From the NCBI GenBank assembly GCA_009779115.1, contig WREX01000005.1:1-43027 (forward strand): a stretch of 43,027 nt of DNA, in the 5' to 3' direction. This DNA comes from Propionibacteriaceae bacterium. GTDB taxonomy: Bacteria > Actinomycetota > Actinomycetes > Propionibacteriales > Propionibacteriaceae. The notes beneath the pieces are model-generated. The model had not been told where the DNA came from. It did no database searches and saw only the letters and a list, made by a program, of their open reading frames with translations. Position 1 is the stretch's first letter. Every line of letters starts with the position of its first letter. Positions 17,112 to 25,694 of the stretch are shown here, in pieces. The position numbers and the translations under genes are program-made.

Positions 17112-20100
17112 GTTCGCACCGGCCTCTCAGCCACGATCGGACATCCGTGTGTGAAAGGGCAGGTACGGCAGTCCTGACTGGCAACCGGCGAGTAGTCCCC
17201 ACTCCTCAGGACGGCCGCAGCGATCGCGACACGGTGGTGGACCCAGGTCGGGAACTGCTGCGGATCGGTGATCCCCTCGGCGAGCTGTGTGCTCACAATG
17301 GGCAGGACTGGCTCGTCGACTAGGTGCCGGACCTTCTGCAAGGATTCCTGAGCGAGGACTTTGGGAAGACGGGATCCTTTTCGGGCAGCGCTTCTCAGGT
17401 AAACCAGTTCCGCTCCGCCCAGCACGATGTCTTGGTCGTCCACCAGGGGCAATCCCGACTCCAGGGCTGCCAGCTGATACAACCCCAGTTGAATGTTGGC
17501 AGCGGCCTGCGCCCTGGTCGGCACCTGTTTGCCCGTCTTGAAGTCGACGATCCACACCCGACCAGTGTCGTCGCGTTCGACGGTGTCGATCCTCCCCTGA
17601 ACCCGCACGGGGCCCCCCGAAACGAGGTCGAAGGCCACGGTCGTCTCTCGCGCCAAGACCTCCCGGGACCGGGCCTGGCTAAGAGCGTGAAATCGCTCCA
17701 GGCACAAGCATGCTTGATCGAATTCGGTTTGCCGCATCCACTCAGCAGGGAAGTCAATCTCGTCCCAGCTGGCCCGAAGATCGTCGACCATCTGCTCCAG
17801 GCCCGCGTCGGGATCCTGGATCAGCGCATGCAGCGCCGAGCCGATCCGGGTTCTGGCAGACTCCGGCCGGTCGGCCATCGCCCGGTGAGACAAGTACCAT
17901 CGCCTCGGACAAGCTAACAGGGCCTCAACCTGGCTGGCTGACAAGGTGACTGGCGCAGGAAGAGGGATCGGATGAAGCCCGGACAGATGAGGTGGCAGGA
18001 GATCCGAGTTGATGACCGTGTCTGAACTGTCTGGCCCGGCCGAAGCACCTCTCAGCCTCGGGTCGACCCCCCACCACTGACACGGGTCGCAACCGGGGAA
18101 GACCTGAGAGTCCTGCAATCGGGCCAGACGGTCACAGGCAGCTTGCCTCAGTGCCGGATGAGCGGTCTGGTCGGCCACCACATGTCTGAGTCGGCCCACG
18201 ACCTCCCACGCCGACAGCATGTCGGCTGGTGGGCTGGAGTCCAGATGCCGCGTCTCGGCCACGATCTGGTCGAAGAATGACGAGGGGCAACGTTCACCGT
18301 CATCGACGGCTGTGACGATCAGACGACGACTGGCACTGGAACAGGCCGTATAGAGCAACTTGCGCTCGGCTGCCATGATCTCCTGGTCATCCATCGACGT
18401 TGGAACCAATCCAGTCACCGACACGAGGGGGGCAGGTGGTGGGTCCAGCGGCCAGGTCCCTTCTTCCACCCCAGCCACGACGACAACCGACCATGTCCTA
18501 CCCTTGGCCCGGTGCGCGGTGGTCAGTCGTACGGCTGATGCGGTCCACGACGACGAACGTGGCAGATCTTCGGGTATCTCTTGGTTGGCGACAGCCTCGA
18601 TCAGAGCATGTATCCCCTTGTCAATAGCCAAATCAGAAAAGGCCGACGCCACTGTGAACAACTCCATGACGGCGTCGAGCCCGTGATGGGCTCGTAAGGC
18701 CTCAGGACCCGACCCCTCTGCTTCGGTCATCAGCGTCTCCTGAAGTCCTGATTCCTTCCACACCTGCCACAACAGGTCCGCGACGCGCAGGCCTCCACCG
18801 GCCCGCCCCGCCGAGCCATCCTCCTCCTCCCCGGCCACGTCCGGTGTGGTCGTCTTCACCAGGTCCAACAGCCAGGTGACGATGGGTTCGCGACTGAGCT
18901 GGATCTCATCGCCTGAGACCACCACTGGTACACCAGCTTGCTCACAGGCCAGGACATAGCGCGAGAACTGACTGGTCTTGCGGACCAGGATCGCCATGTC
19001 TTCGTAGGCCACCTCGTCAAGCACGTGGGCCCGGCGCAAGATCCGTGCGATGTGATCAGCTTCAGCCCCACCATGGGAGACAATCAGTTTGATCGCCTCA
19101 CCTTCACCGTCGGGCGCAGACTGCCGGTACCTGGCCAGGTCTGACACATCGATCCCCGCTGGCAGCGGGATACGCCGCCTGAACTGGGAACACGCCTGGT
19201 CAATCTCAGCTGCGACGCGGTGGCCCTGCTCCAGCACGACAATATGAGTGTCTATCCCCCGTCCAGACCATTGCTGGAGCATCTCCCCTGCCGACCGTGG
19301 CCGGGCGCCGCGGAATCCAAACACCTGCGCGTCCGGATCGGCCGCAAGAATCGTCGGCAACGACGCTTCCACCAACGCGTCGAGGACCTCGATCTGAGCC
19401 GAATCCATGTCCTCCACACAGTCCACCACGACCATCGAACCGGGCGGACTGACATCGGCGCGCACCTGCTCTTGTCTCAGCAAACTCGCTGCCCTGACCA
19501 GAATCTCCGGGTAATCCAGCCTTGCCGACATCCCGAGAACGTCCAGATACTCCTGGTAAAACCGGCCCAGACTGACCCAATCGTCGCGAAGCTGATCAAT
19601 TCCTGCGGCCACCACATCCTGAGGAGACAATCCCCCGCGCTGACAAGCCGCAACCGCCTCTCGAACGCTGGCCGCGAACTGCAGAGTCTGCCTGGCCAGG
19701 CCGAACCGCTCCGGCCAGGCATCCTGCGGCTGCCCCGTGACCAGATCCCGGATATAACTGTCCTGCCGCGCGGCAGACAAGACGGAAGGAATCCGTCCAG
19801 GCTCCAGGTGCTTCACAACGATCGACTGACAGAAACTGTAGAAAGTCGTCACCGTCAACCGCCCCGCCAACTCGGGAGCGCGAACACCGGCCCTCGCCCG
19901 CACCACCAACCGGGCCTGACGCGACCCGGCGAGGAAGATCACCCGCGACGACCCATCACGCAAAGCCGCCACCGACGCCTCAACCAGTGCCGTTGTCTTG
20001 CCCGTACGCGGCCCCCCCAGAACGAGCATCACGCCACGACGATGCCCGGTGACCTGGAGTTGGGCATCATCGAGAACACAGTCCTTGTCGAAGGACTGCC

Positions 20101-20125
20101 TCACGAGCCGGTACGATATCGCCAT
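17108..20125 (-). CDS. adnA: AdnA subunit of the AdnAB helicase-nuclease, with degenerate motor
   Basis: AdnA pairs with AdnB; it contributes a nuclease and, in mycobacteria, a weak ATPase. The product has 1005 residues. Motif I is VLGGPRTGKTTALVEA (Lys43). Motif II reads VVVDCVEDMDSAQ, so the Walker B glutamate of DExx is a cysteine. Motif III reads LAADPDAQVFGFRGARP. Motif VI reads LLYTACSSASRRL, where the usual TRA/SRA arginine is serine. The nuclease looks intact: GSALHALI, GRIDTVER and VWIVDFKTGK. Four cysteines suited to a 4Fe-4S cluster occur at LLACPRRW (near residue 738) and CRTCPFTHGC (near 980). First in the adnA-adnB-nudC operon; the start ATG 20125 has only a weak upstream site. 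Confidence 0.9.
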   Translation of the reverse strand: MAISYRLVRQSFDKDCVLDDAQLQVTGHRRGVMLVLGGPRTGKTTALVEASVAALRDGSSRVIFLAGSRQARLVVRARAGVRAPELAGRLTVTTFYSFCQSIVVKHLEPGRIPSVLSAARQDSYIRDLVTGQPQDAWPERFGLARQTLQFAASVREAVAACQRGGLSPQDVVAAGIDQLRDDWVSLGRFYQEYLDVLGMSARLDYPEILVRAASLLRQEQVRADVSPPGSMVVVDCVEDMDSAQIEVLDALVEASLPTILAADPDAQVFGFRGARPRSAGEMLQQWSGRGIDTHIVVLEQGHRVAAEIDQACSQFRRRIPLPAGIDVSDLARYRQSAPDGEGEAIKLIVSHGGAEADHIARILRRAHVLDEVAYEDMAILVRKTSQFSRYVLACEQAGVPVVVSGDEIQLSREPIVTWLLDLVKTTTPDVAGEEEDGSAGRAGGGLRVADLLWQVWKESGLQETLMTEAEGSGPEALRAHHGLDAVMELFTVASAFSDLAIDKGIHALIEAVANQEIPEDLPRSSSWTASAVRLTTAHRAKGRTWSVVVVAGVEEGTWPLDPPPAPLVSVTGLVPTSMDDQEIMAAERKLLYTACSSASRRLIVTAVDDGERCPSSFFDQIVAETRHLDSSPPADMLSAWEVVGRLRHVVADQTAHPALRQAACDRLARLQDSQVFPGCDPCQWWGVDPRLRGASAGPDSSDTVINSDLLPPHLSGLHPIPLPAPVTLSASQVEALLACPRRWYLSHRAMADRPESARTRIGSALHALIQDPDAGLEQMVDDLRASWDEIDFPAEWMRQTEFDQACLCLERFHALSQARSREVLARETTVAFDLVSGGPVRVQGRIDTVERDDTGRVWIVDFKTGKQVPTRAQAAANIQLGLYQLAALESGLPLVDDQDIVLGGAELVYLRSAARKGSRLPKVLAQESLQKVRHLVDEPVLPIVSTQLAEGITDPQQFPTWVHHRVAIAAAVLRSGDYSPVASQDCRTCPFTHGCPIVAERPVRT

Positions 20126-20254
20126 GTTCCTATTCCATCACGACCCTCCGACAAAAAATGGGCCACAGTCTCACCACCCTGCCCACCAACCCTGATTCAT
20201 CACCCATTCATCGACTCTGGACGGACTGACTACCGTGTCTCAGCGTCGAGCCGG

Positions 20255-20285
20255 TACATTTATAGGGACGAACCGCGATGGAGGA
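20255..20285 (+). promoter_or_regulatory. telA leader: possible -10 and start-deciding ribosome-binding site
   Basis: GGAGGA at 20280-20285 lies 4-5 bases before the ATG at 20290, a strong Shine-Dalgarno match that favours this start over the ATG at 20278. TACATT at 20255-20260 could be the -10 of the island promoter; no clear -35 was found. The 163-base gap to adnA (20126-20288) is the shared divergent promoter region and shows nothing else recognisable. Confidence 0.5.
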
Positions 20286-20289
20286 ATCT

Positions 20290-21585
20290 ATGTCCGACTC
20301 TGCAGCATCCCAAGCCGCTGCGGCAACCCCGCCTGCTATGGCAGCCCAGCCCGCACCACCCGTGCAGACCCTGCCGGCGCCTGCTCCCTCAGCCCCAGGG
20401 GCTGGAATCTTGACTCTGGAAGCCCCGGACCCCATGCCGGTCGTCGCGACGACGCAAGCTCCGGCCATGGCCCCCCAGGTCGACCCGTCTCAAGTGCCCA
20501 TTCTGGACGACAAGGTTTCCTCGTTCATGACACAGATCGATCAGGCACAGACCAAGTCTCCTGAGTTCGCCGCCCAGGCAGACGCAGTACGAGCGATGGG
20601 CGACACCGATATCCAGAAAGCTGCGGAAACCTCGAACCGCCTCCTGTCCGCGCCGGTCAAGGCGATGAGCGAAGGAGGATTGGCGCAGGGCTCGACGGTC
20701 GGCAAGACCCTGATGGACCTTCGCCGTACTGTGGAAGACCTCGATCCTCACGAAAGCACCGGTGTCACGAAGAAAATCTTGGGCGTCCTCCCCTTCGGGC
20801 GCAATGTTCAAGATTATTTCCGCAAGTACCAGTCGTCCCAGGATCATCTCAACGCCATTCTGCACGCCCTGCGCTCGGGCCAGGACGAGTTGACCAGGGA
20901 CAACGTCGCGCTCAACATGGAAAAGCAGAACCTGTGGCAGACCATGGGCCGGCTCAACCAATACGTCTACATCGCCGAGCACCTCGACACCCAGCTGACC
21001 GCACGGGTGGCCGAACTGACCGCCACCGATCCGGCCCGGGCCCAGGCGCTGAGCCAAGATGTCCTTTTCTATGTACGCCAAAAGCACCAGGACCTGCTGA
21101 CACAACTGGCAGTCTCGATCCAGAACTACCTCAGCATCGACATCATCATCAAGAACAACATCGAGTTGATCAAGGGTGTTGACCGCGCTTCCACGACCAC
21201 CGTGGCCGCCTTGAGGACAGCCGTCATCGTGGCCTCGGCCCTGGGCAATCAGAAGCTCGTCCTCGACCAGATCACAGCTCTCAACACCACGACCTCCGCC
21301 CTGATCCAGCGCACGTCCGAGATGCTCAAGGACAACTCGGCCGCCATCCAGGAGCAGGCCGCGTCGTCGAGCATCGGCCTGCCCCAATTGCAAGAGGCGT
21401 TCAAGAACATCTACGAGACGATGGATTCCATCGACGCCTTCAAGGCCAAGGCCCTGACCAACATGTCTCAGACGATCTCGGTGTTGGAGCAGGAGGTGGC
21501 CAAGTCCCGCAGCTATCTGGACCGGGTCCAGAACCAGCCTGCCGTCACCATCGATAACCGTCTCAACGTCGACATGAAAGCCTGA
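20290..21585 (+). CDS. telA: TelA-family (toxic anion resistance) protein
   Basis: The 431-residue product has a Pro/Ala-rich N-terminus (residues 1-70) and then the helical TelA domain. Marks of the family: KKILGVLPFGRNVQDYFRKYQSSQDHLNAIL, the LTRDNVALNMEKQNLW segment, and LSIDIIIKNNIELIKGVDRA, TTVAALRTAVIVASALGNQKLVLDQI. TelA proteins were named from tellurite-resistance loci; they are thought to be cytoplasmic or envelope-associated helical proteins in stress responses, but their molecular activity is not established. It opens a nine-gene run of tightly spaced genes and is divergent from adnA. In Firmicutes and other groups TelA often sits with XpaC; no XpaC-like sequence is evident in the next gene. 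Function in this island is inferred only from context. Confidence 0.88.
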   Translation: MSDSAASQAAAATPPAMAAQPAPPVQTLPAPAPSAPGAGILTLEAPDPMPVVATTQAPAMAPQVDPSQVPILDDKVSSFMTQIDQAQTKSPEFAAQADAVRAMGDTDIQKAAETSNRLLSAPVKAMSEGGLAQGSTVGKTLMDLRRTVEDLDPHESTGVTKKILGVLPFGRNVQDYFRKYQSSQDHLNAILHALRSGQDELTRDNVALNMEKQNLWQTMGRLNQYVYIAEHLDTQLTARVAELTATDPARAQALSQDVLFYVRQKHQDLLTQLAVSIQNYLSIDIIIKNNIELIKGVDRASTTTVAALRTAVIVASALGNQKLVLDQITALNTTTSALIQRTSEMLKDNSAAIQEQAASSSIGLPQLQEAFKNIYETMDSIDAFKAKALTNMSQTISVLEQEVAKSRSYLDRVQNQPAVTIDNRLNVDMKA

Positions 21586-21596
21586 CAGGAGTCAAG

Positions 21597-22133
21597 GTGG
21601 GTCTTTTCGATTGGTTCCGTGACGAACAGGAGACGGGGGCCCCTGTCACTCCGGCCGCACCCACAGAAGTTGACATTGCCTCGGCCTTGGACCACATGGA
21701 TGCCAAAGTGGTCTCCGCCGGGCTGTCCACGGCGGTCATCGCCCGGGTGAGGAGGATCACCAAGCGGCTCAGGGAAACGCTTCCACGCATGAGCAACGCC
21801 GGTCTGACATCGGCTGACCAGTATTCTCTGATCGCCACAGCGACCAGTTATCTCCCCCAGACAGTGGGCAGTTACGTACGTCTGCCCCGTGACTGGGCCG
21901 ACACCCGCCCCGTCGATGAGGGACGCTCCTCGCTCCTGGTCCTCATCGACCAACTGGACCTCCTCGCCGCGACGGTGGACAAGATTTATGACGCCGTCCT
22001 GGCCAAGGACGCCGAGGCCCTGGTGGTCCATGGCCGCTTCCTCGCCGAGAAGTTCTCTGCGGGCCGGGTCGTCGTCAGACCGGTCAGCGTTCCCAAGACG
22101 ACGACACCCAGTTCCACGCTCGATCTGGGGTGA
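21597..22133 (+). CDS. Hypothetical protein between telA and the AAA+ gene
   Basis: 178 residues, no recognised family. It starts GTG with AGGAG 6-10 bases upstream and opens MGLFDWFRDEQE, an amphipathic N-terminus. Helical segments follow (VSAGLSTAVIARVRRITKRLRETLPRM and LLVLIDQLDLLAATVDKIYDAVLAKDAEAL). There is no signal peptide or membrane segment, so it is probably cytoplasmic. It lies 11 bases after telA and ends with a four-base overlap with a possible GTG of the next gene, so it is very likely cotranslated. It could take the place XpaC holds next to TelA in other bacteria, but that is only a positional guess. Confidence 0.75.
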   Translation: MGLFDWFRDEQETGAPVTPAAPTEVDIASALDHMDAKVVSAGLSTAVIARVRRITKRLRETLPRMSNAGLTSADQYSLIATATSYLPQTVGSYVRLPRDWADTRPVDEGRSSLLVLIDQLDLLAATVDKIYDAVLAKDAEALVVHGRFLAEKFSAGRVVVRPVSVPKTTTPSSTLDLG

Positions 22134-22135
22134 TC

Positions 22136-23365
22136 ATGAACCAGGAACCGACTGAACAAGAATTGATGGCCGAATTCACCCGCCAGGCTCCCGACGTCTT
22201 GGGCCAGGTCATGGCCAAACTGCGGGCTGTCACCGCCCAACAGGGCCAAGCCATCCGCGACCTGAGCACCACCAGCCCCTTCGACCTGACAGGCCTGGAT
22301 CCCCACGGACCCGGCGCCTTCCCGCTGCTACCGACGCCGGGCCAGTACGGCACACCCGCCGTCTCCCCGGCGGGCACGAGTGCGGCGCCACCCATACTTC
22401 CCGGCACGCCACCAGCCGGTGAAGGCGCTTCCACCTCGCCGAACCCCGCCGACCCCGGCGCCGCCCCAGCCACGGCAGCCGCCGAATCCACCACATCCAC
22501 TCCCGCCGAGCCACCCGAAGAGCCCAAGAGCCTTGAGGAACTACTCGCCGACCTGGACTCCCTGATCGGGTTGCAGTCGGTCAAGGACGAGATCCACCGC
22601 CAGTCGGCCATCCTGCGCATCCAAGGCCTGCGGCACAAAGCCGGGTTGAAGGACCCCACGGTCACTCGCCACCTCGTCTTCGTCGGGAACCCAGGCACGG
22701 GCAAGACCACCGTGGCACGCCTGGTCGCCGGCATCTACCGCGCACTGGGCCTGTTGTCGAAAGGCCACCTCACGGAAGTGGACCGCTCAGAACTCGTGGC
22801 CGGATACCTGGGGCAAACAGCCATCAAGACAGCCGAGGTTGTCGAGAAGGCCGCGGGTGGAGTCCTGTTCATCGACGAGGCGTACTCGCTGTCGGGAGAC
22901 CAGTACGGACTGGAGTGCGTCAACACGCTGGTCAAGGAGATGGAGGACCGCCGCGGCGACCTCGTCGTCATCGTCGCCGGATATCCGGGGCCGATGGCCG
23001 GTTTCATCGCCGAGAACCCCGGACTGGAATCCCGCTTCAGGACAACGATCACGTTCCCCGACTATTCGGACGACGAACTGGTCCAGATCTTCTGCTCCAT
23101 GGCCGCCGAAGCAGATTTTGATGTGCCCGAGGAGAGTGTGCGAGCTTTTCGTGCCGTGTTGGCCCTACAACTTCGCGATGAGAATTTCGGCAATGGGCGC
23201 TTCGCCCGCAACACCTTCGAAGCTGCCATCTCCGGCATGGCCTGGAGGTTGAAGGATGTTCAGGATCCAACCCTGGAACAACTGCGCACAATCCTCCCCC
23301 AAGACATCGTCCCTGCTTCCCAGAAAAACGACCCTGATGAACCAGTCTCGGATGCGAGCCACTGA
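22136..23365 (+). CDS. CbbX/SpoVK-like AAA+ ATPase with proline-rich linker
   Basis: The 409-residue product has a helical N-terminus (1-45), a Pro/Ala/Thr-rich linker (about 60-130) and one AAA+ domain opening LDSLIGLQSVKDEIHRQSAIL. Walker A is GNPGTGKTT (184-192). Walker B is GVLFIDEAYSL (Asp247-Glu248). Sensor 1 is VVIVAGYPGPM and the arginine finger region is NPGLESRFRTTITFPDYSDDEL. These are the hallmarks of the CbbX/SpoVK/EccA-type AAA+ group, whose members remodel protein complexes, such as Rubisco or type VII secretion substrates. No ESX genes are nearby, so a role in secretion is not supported; remodelling of an island partner is plausible. The ATG at 22136 is chosen over GTG at 22130 because GGGG lies at the right distance. 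Confidence 0.88.
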   Translation: MNQEPTEQELMAEFTRQAPDVLGQVMAKLRAVTAQQGQAIRDLSTTSPFDLTGLDPHGPGAFPLLPTPGQYGTPAVSPAGTSAAPPILPGTPPAGEGASTSPNPADPGAAPATAAAESTTSTPAEPPEEPKSLEELLADLDSLIGLQSVKDEIHRQSAILRIQGLRHKAGLKDPTVTRHLVFVGNPGTGKTTVARLVAGIYRALGLLSKGHLTEVDRSELVAGYLGQTAIKTAEVVEKAAGGVLFIDEAYSLSGDQYGLECVNTLVKEMEDRRGDLVVIVAGYPGPMAGFIAENPGLESRFRTTITFPDYSDDELVQIFCSMAAEADFDVPEESVRAFRAVLALQLRDENFGNGRFARNTFEAAISGMAWRLKDVQDPTLEQLRTILPQDIVPASQKNDPDEPVSDASH

Positions 23366-24594
23366 TGCCACCACCCGTCCAAGCCCGGCCCTCACCAGCC
23401 ACCCCGGGCGCTTCACCCCGCTGGCCGGCTTCATCACCAGCTACGGCCATTGCCACACGCCAGCCGACGTCAGCGGCTCGCCGGACGATCCCTGGTCCGG
23501 TGTTCTTCCGGATTGTGCGGGCCTGCCTGATCGTGTGGACCTTGCTCGCCACGGCGTTGTGCATCGCCTCAGTCGTGGCCACCGGGTCCCATCAACAGTC
23601 AGCGGCGGCCACCATGATCCAGGACCAGAACCTGCGTGACCTGCGCACCGAAGTCGCCCATGCCCAGGCCCTAGCCTTCACGTACTGCCTCGACCCGCAA
23701 GACCCCGCGTGGACTGCCTACCAAACCTCGTCCGACCAGATCGACACCTGGCTGCTGACGGCTGCCGCAAACGCTTCCAACCCGTCGGATCTGACCGGTG
23801 TGGCCTCGGCCATCCGCCAGTGGCAAGACGGCATCGTCATCGCTCATCAGGAGGCTCAAACCACGGGTGTGAGCGCTTCCACCGCCCAATCGCTCCAGAC
23901 GTTGTATTCCGCGATCGACGCTCAGATCACGGCCCACTCCACCCCCGTCGGCGCCCACCAATCCGCCAGCGTGGCTTTCCTCGTGATCGGCCTGGTGATG
24001 GCTGGGATCGGGGTGCTCGGATTTCTCGCCGGACTGGTGCTGACGGCCCGGCGCACTCGCCGTTTTCTCAACATCGGCCTGGCTGTCGGCCTGCTGGCCA
24101 TGGTCGGCACAGTGACGGTCATCGGTGTCTACGCCGGTCATTCCGCCGCTGCCCAACAAGTGGATTCGCGCGTGGCCATCGTCTCCGAAGCCCAAGCCCA
24201 AACATGGGACTCCCAATCGATGGCCGCGATGTCCGTCCTGGATCCCCTCCAAGCTTCCAGCTACGAGGCCCAGACCAGGACACTGGTCCAAGATATTCAG
24301 GCGACTCTAACCCGCAATGGTCTCGCCAACAAGTTCGTCGACGATTTGAACCAGCGCCAAGACACTATCGCCAACACCTCTGACCCGGCCCAGCGTTCCT
24401 CTCTGATCGTCGACTCGTCACCGTGGACATCCCAGGCCTCGGTTCTCGGCTCGATGATCTCCTCCGATCGCCCGGATGAGGACAGTCTGGTTGTCCAGGC
24501 CCTGTGGTATATCGTGATGGTCGCGGCGGCCTGCGTGATCGCCATCATCGCCACCTTGGCGGGCATCCACGCCCGGACTCGGGAGTACGCATGA
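23365..24594 (+). CDS. Four-TM membrane protein with two extracytoplasmic helical regions (sensor-like)
   Basis: 409 residues. A Pro/Ala/Arg-rich cytoplasmic N-terminus (1-45) precedes TM1 (about 48-70, IVRACLIVWTLLATALCIAS). A helical extracytoplasmic region follows (72-200), then TM2 (202-226), a short RRTRR loop, TM3 (234-257), a second helical external region (258-376) and TM4 (378-400). The paired external helical segments after TM1 and TM3 resemble small-molecule or stress-sensing bundles. In M. tuberculosis PknG is encoded with GlnX, a multi-TM protein, and the binding protein GlnH; this protein has a similar place and shape, but homology to GlnX was not shown and no GlnH is present. 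Start overlaps the previous stop by one base. Confidence 0.75.
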   Translation: MPPPVQARPSPATPGASPRWPASSPATAIATRQPTSAARRTIPGPVFFRIVRACLIVWTLLATALCIASVVATGSHQQSAAATMIQDQNLRDLRTEVAHAQALAFTYCLDPQDPAWTAYQTSSDQIDTWLLTAAANASNPSDLTGVASAIRQWQDGIVIAHQEAQTTGVSASTAQSLQTLYSAIDAQITAHSTPVGAHQSASVAFLVIGLVMAGIGVLGFLAGLVLTARRTRRFLNIGLAVGLLAMVGTVTVIGVYAGHSAAAQQVDSRVAIVSEAQAQTWDSQSMAAMSVLDPLQASSYEAQTRTLVQDIQATLTRNGLANKFVDDLNQRQDTIANTSDPAQRSSLIVDSSPWTSQASVLGSMISSDRPDEDSLVVQALWYIVMVAAACVIAIIATLAGIHARTREYA

Positions 24595-25694
24595 GTGTCC
24601 CCTGGCCTGCTGGTTCGGTCCAGAACCCGCCCACCGCCCAGCAGATGCTGGCTTACCTGTCCGAGCTGGGCACGTGGATCGACGACCGCCGCTCAGACCT
24701 GAACCGACTCGACCAGAAGCTGCAAGAAACCGGCAATACCCAAGGTGTTCAAGACATCGCCATGACACTGACGGTGTGGCAGGCGATCCGGGACCGGTAC
24801 GCGGATCTGACCAGGATCTGGGATTCGGGCCGTGTGACGACCGTCGACCTGCAAAAGCTAGCCGTCATGACCTGGGCCAGTCTCAATGACATGTTGACCC
24901 CAGGCACTTCGCTGACCGCCGGCGGAGGCCTGGCCCTGTCGCTGCCCGAAGCCTGCCGGATGCTGGACGCTCTCATCTCACAGCTCAACTCCCGCTTCCA
25001 ACTCGCTCCCCGCGCTACGGAAACCTCCGCCCGAATCACCGCCCTCGTGGCCCAGGTCGACAGGATCCGTGACCAGGCCGGGCTGGATCCGGCTGCCGTG
25101 CGCCAAGCCACCGACCCTCAGGTGGCCGACCTGGCCACCGACGTGAAAGACCTGGTTGACAAGGCGGATCGCGGTGCGGACATCGGCGGTGTGCTGGCTC
25201 CTTTGGAGGTACGGGCCGCCCGCATGGAACGCGATCTGATCGTGGGGCACGCCGAGCGGGCCATGACCGCCCAGAAGGTCGCTCGGGCCCAGGCCATTCG
25301 CTCGGCTCTGATCGCCAGGGAACAGGCCATCGCAGATCTGGTGCGCAAGACATCCGAAAGCGTCGAACCTGCCCCCAAGTACGCGGTCCCACACGTGGAA
25401 TCCCTGGGGGACATCCCTGCTTCCCAGCCCGAGGTGGACGCCTATCTGGCCCGCTTGGACCAGGTCAGTGCGGCTCTGGACATCGTGCAGCAAGCCAACG
25501 AACAGGCGTACGCCCAAGTCACCTCCTTGCTCACCCGCTTGGAGAAGGCCGAAGCCGTCCATCCGGCGTCGAAGGATCCTCTGGGCTCAGCTTTGTCCTG
25601 GCAGATCCGCGAACTATTGGGGCGTCACCCAGTGCCCCTGGCCGTCATCGACCCCCTGATCACCGCCTATGAGGCCTCAGGGAGGCAGTCGTGA
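24591..25694 (+). CDS. Hypothetical helical cytoplasmic protein upstream of pknG
   Basis: 367 residues, no recognised domain. The start ATG at 24591 overlaps the previous stop (ATGA), and the stop overlaps the kinase start in the same way. The sequence is mostly amphipathic helix: MLAYLSELGTWIDDRRSDLN near the N-terminus, VADLATDVKDLVDKADRGAD and VEAYLARLDQVSAALDIVQQ later, consistent with coiled coils. There is no membrane segment or signal peptide. Coupled translation with the sensor and kinase suggests it bridges them or acts as a scaffold, which is inference. Confidence 0.75.
   Translation: MSVPWPAGSVQNPPTAQQMLAYLSELGTWIDDRRSDLNRLDQKLQETGNTQGVQDIAMTLTVWQAIRDRYADLTRIWDSGRVTTVDLQKLAVMTWASLNDMLTPGTSLTAGGGLALSLPEACRMLDALISQLNSRFQLAPRATETSARITALVAQVDRIRDQAGLDPAAVRQATDPQVADLATDVKDLVDKADRGADIGGVLAPLEVRAARMERDLIVGHAERAMTAQKVARAQAIRSALIAREQAIADLVRKTSESVEPAPKYAVPHVESLGDIPASQPEVDAYLARLDQVSAALDIVQQANEQAYAQVTSLLTRLEKAEAVHPASKDPLGSALSWQIRELLGRHPVPLAVIDPLITAYEASGRQS

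Noticed and set aside
20126..20289. LexA box in the adnA/telA divergent region or upstream of recC
   Set aside because: No TCGAAC-N4-GTTCGA-like sequence was found in either region by reading, so SOS control of these operons is not supported.
21597..22133. XpaC partner of TelA
   Set aside because: The position is suggestive, but no XpaC-like motif or membrane segment was seen, so it is left as hypothetical.
22136..23365. EccA of a type VII secretion system
   Set aside because: The AAA+ domain is of the same group, but no EccB-E, WXG100 or PE/PPE-like genes are near, and the N-terminus is a Pro-rich linker and not the TPR domain of EccA.
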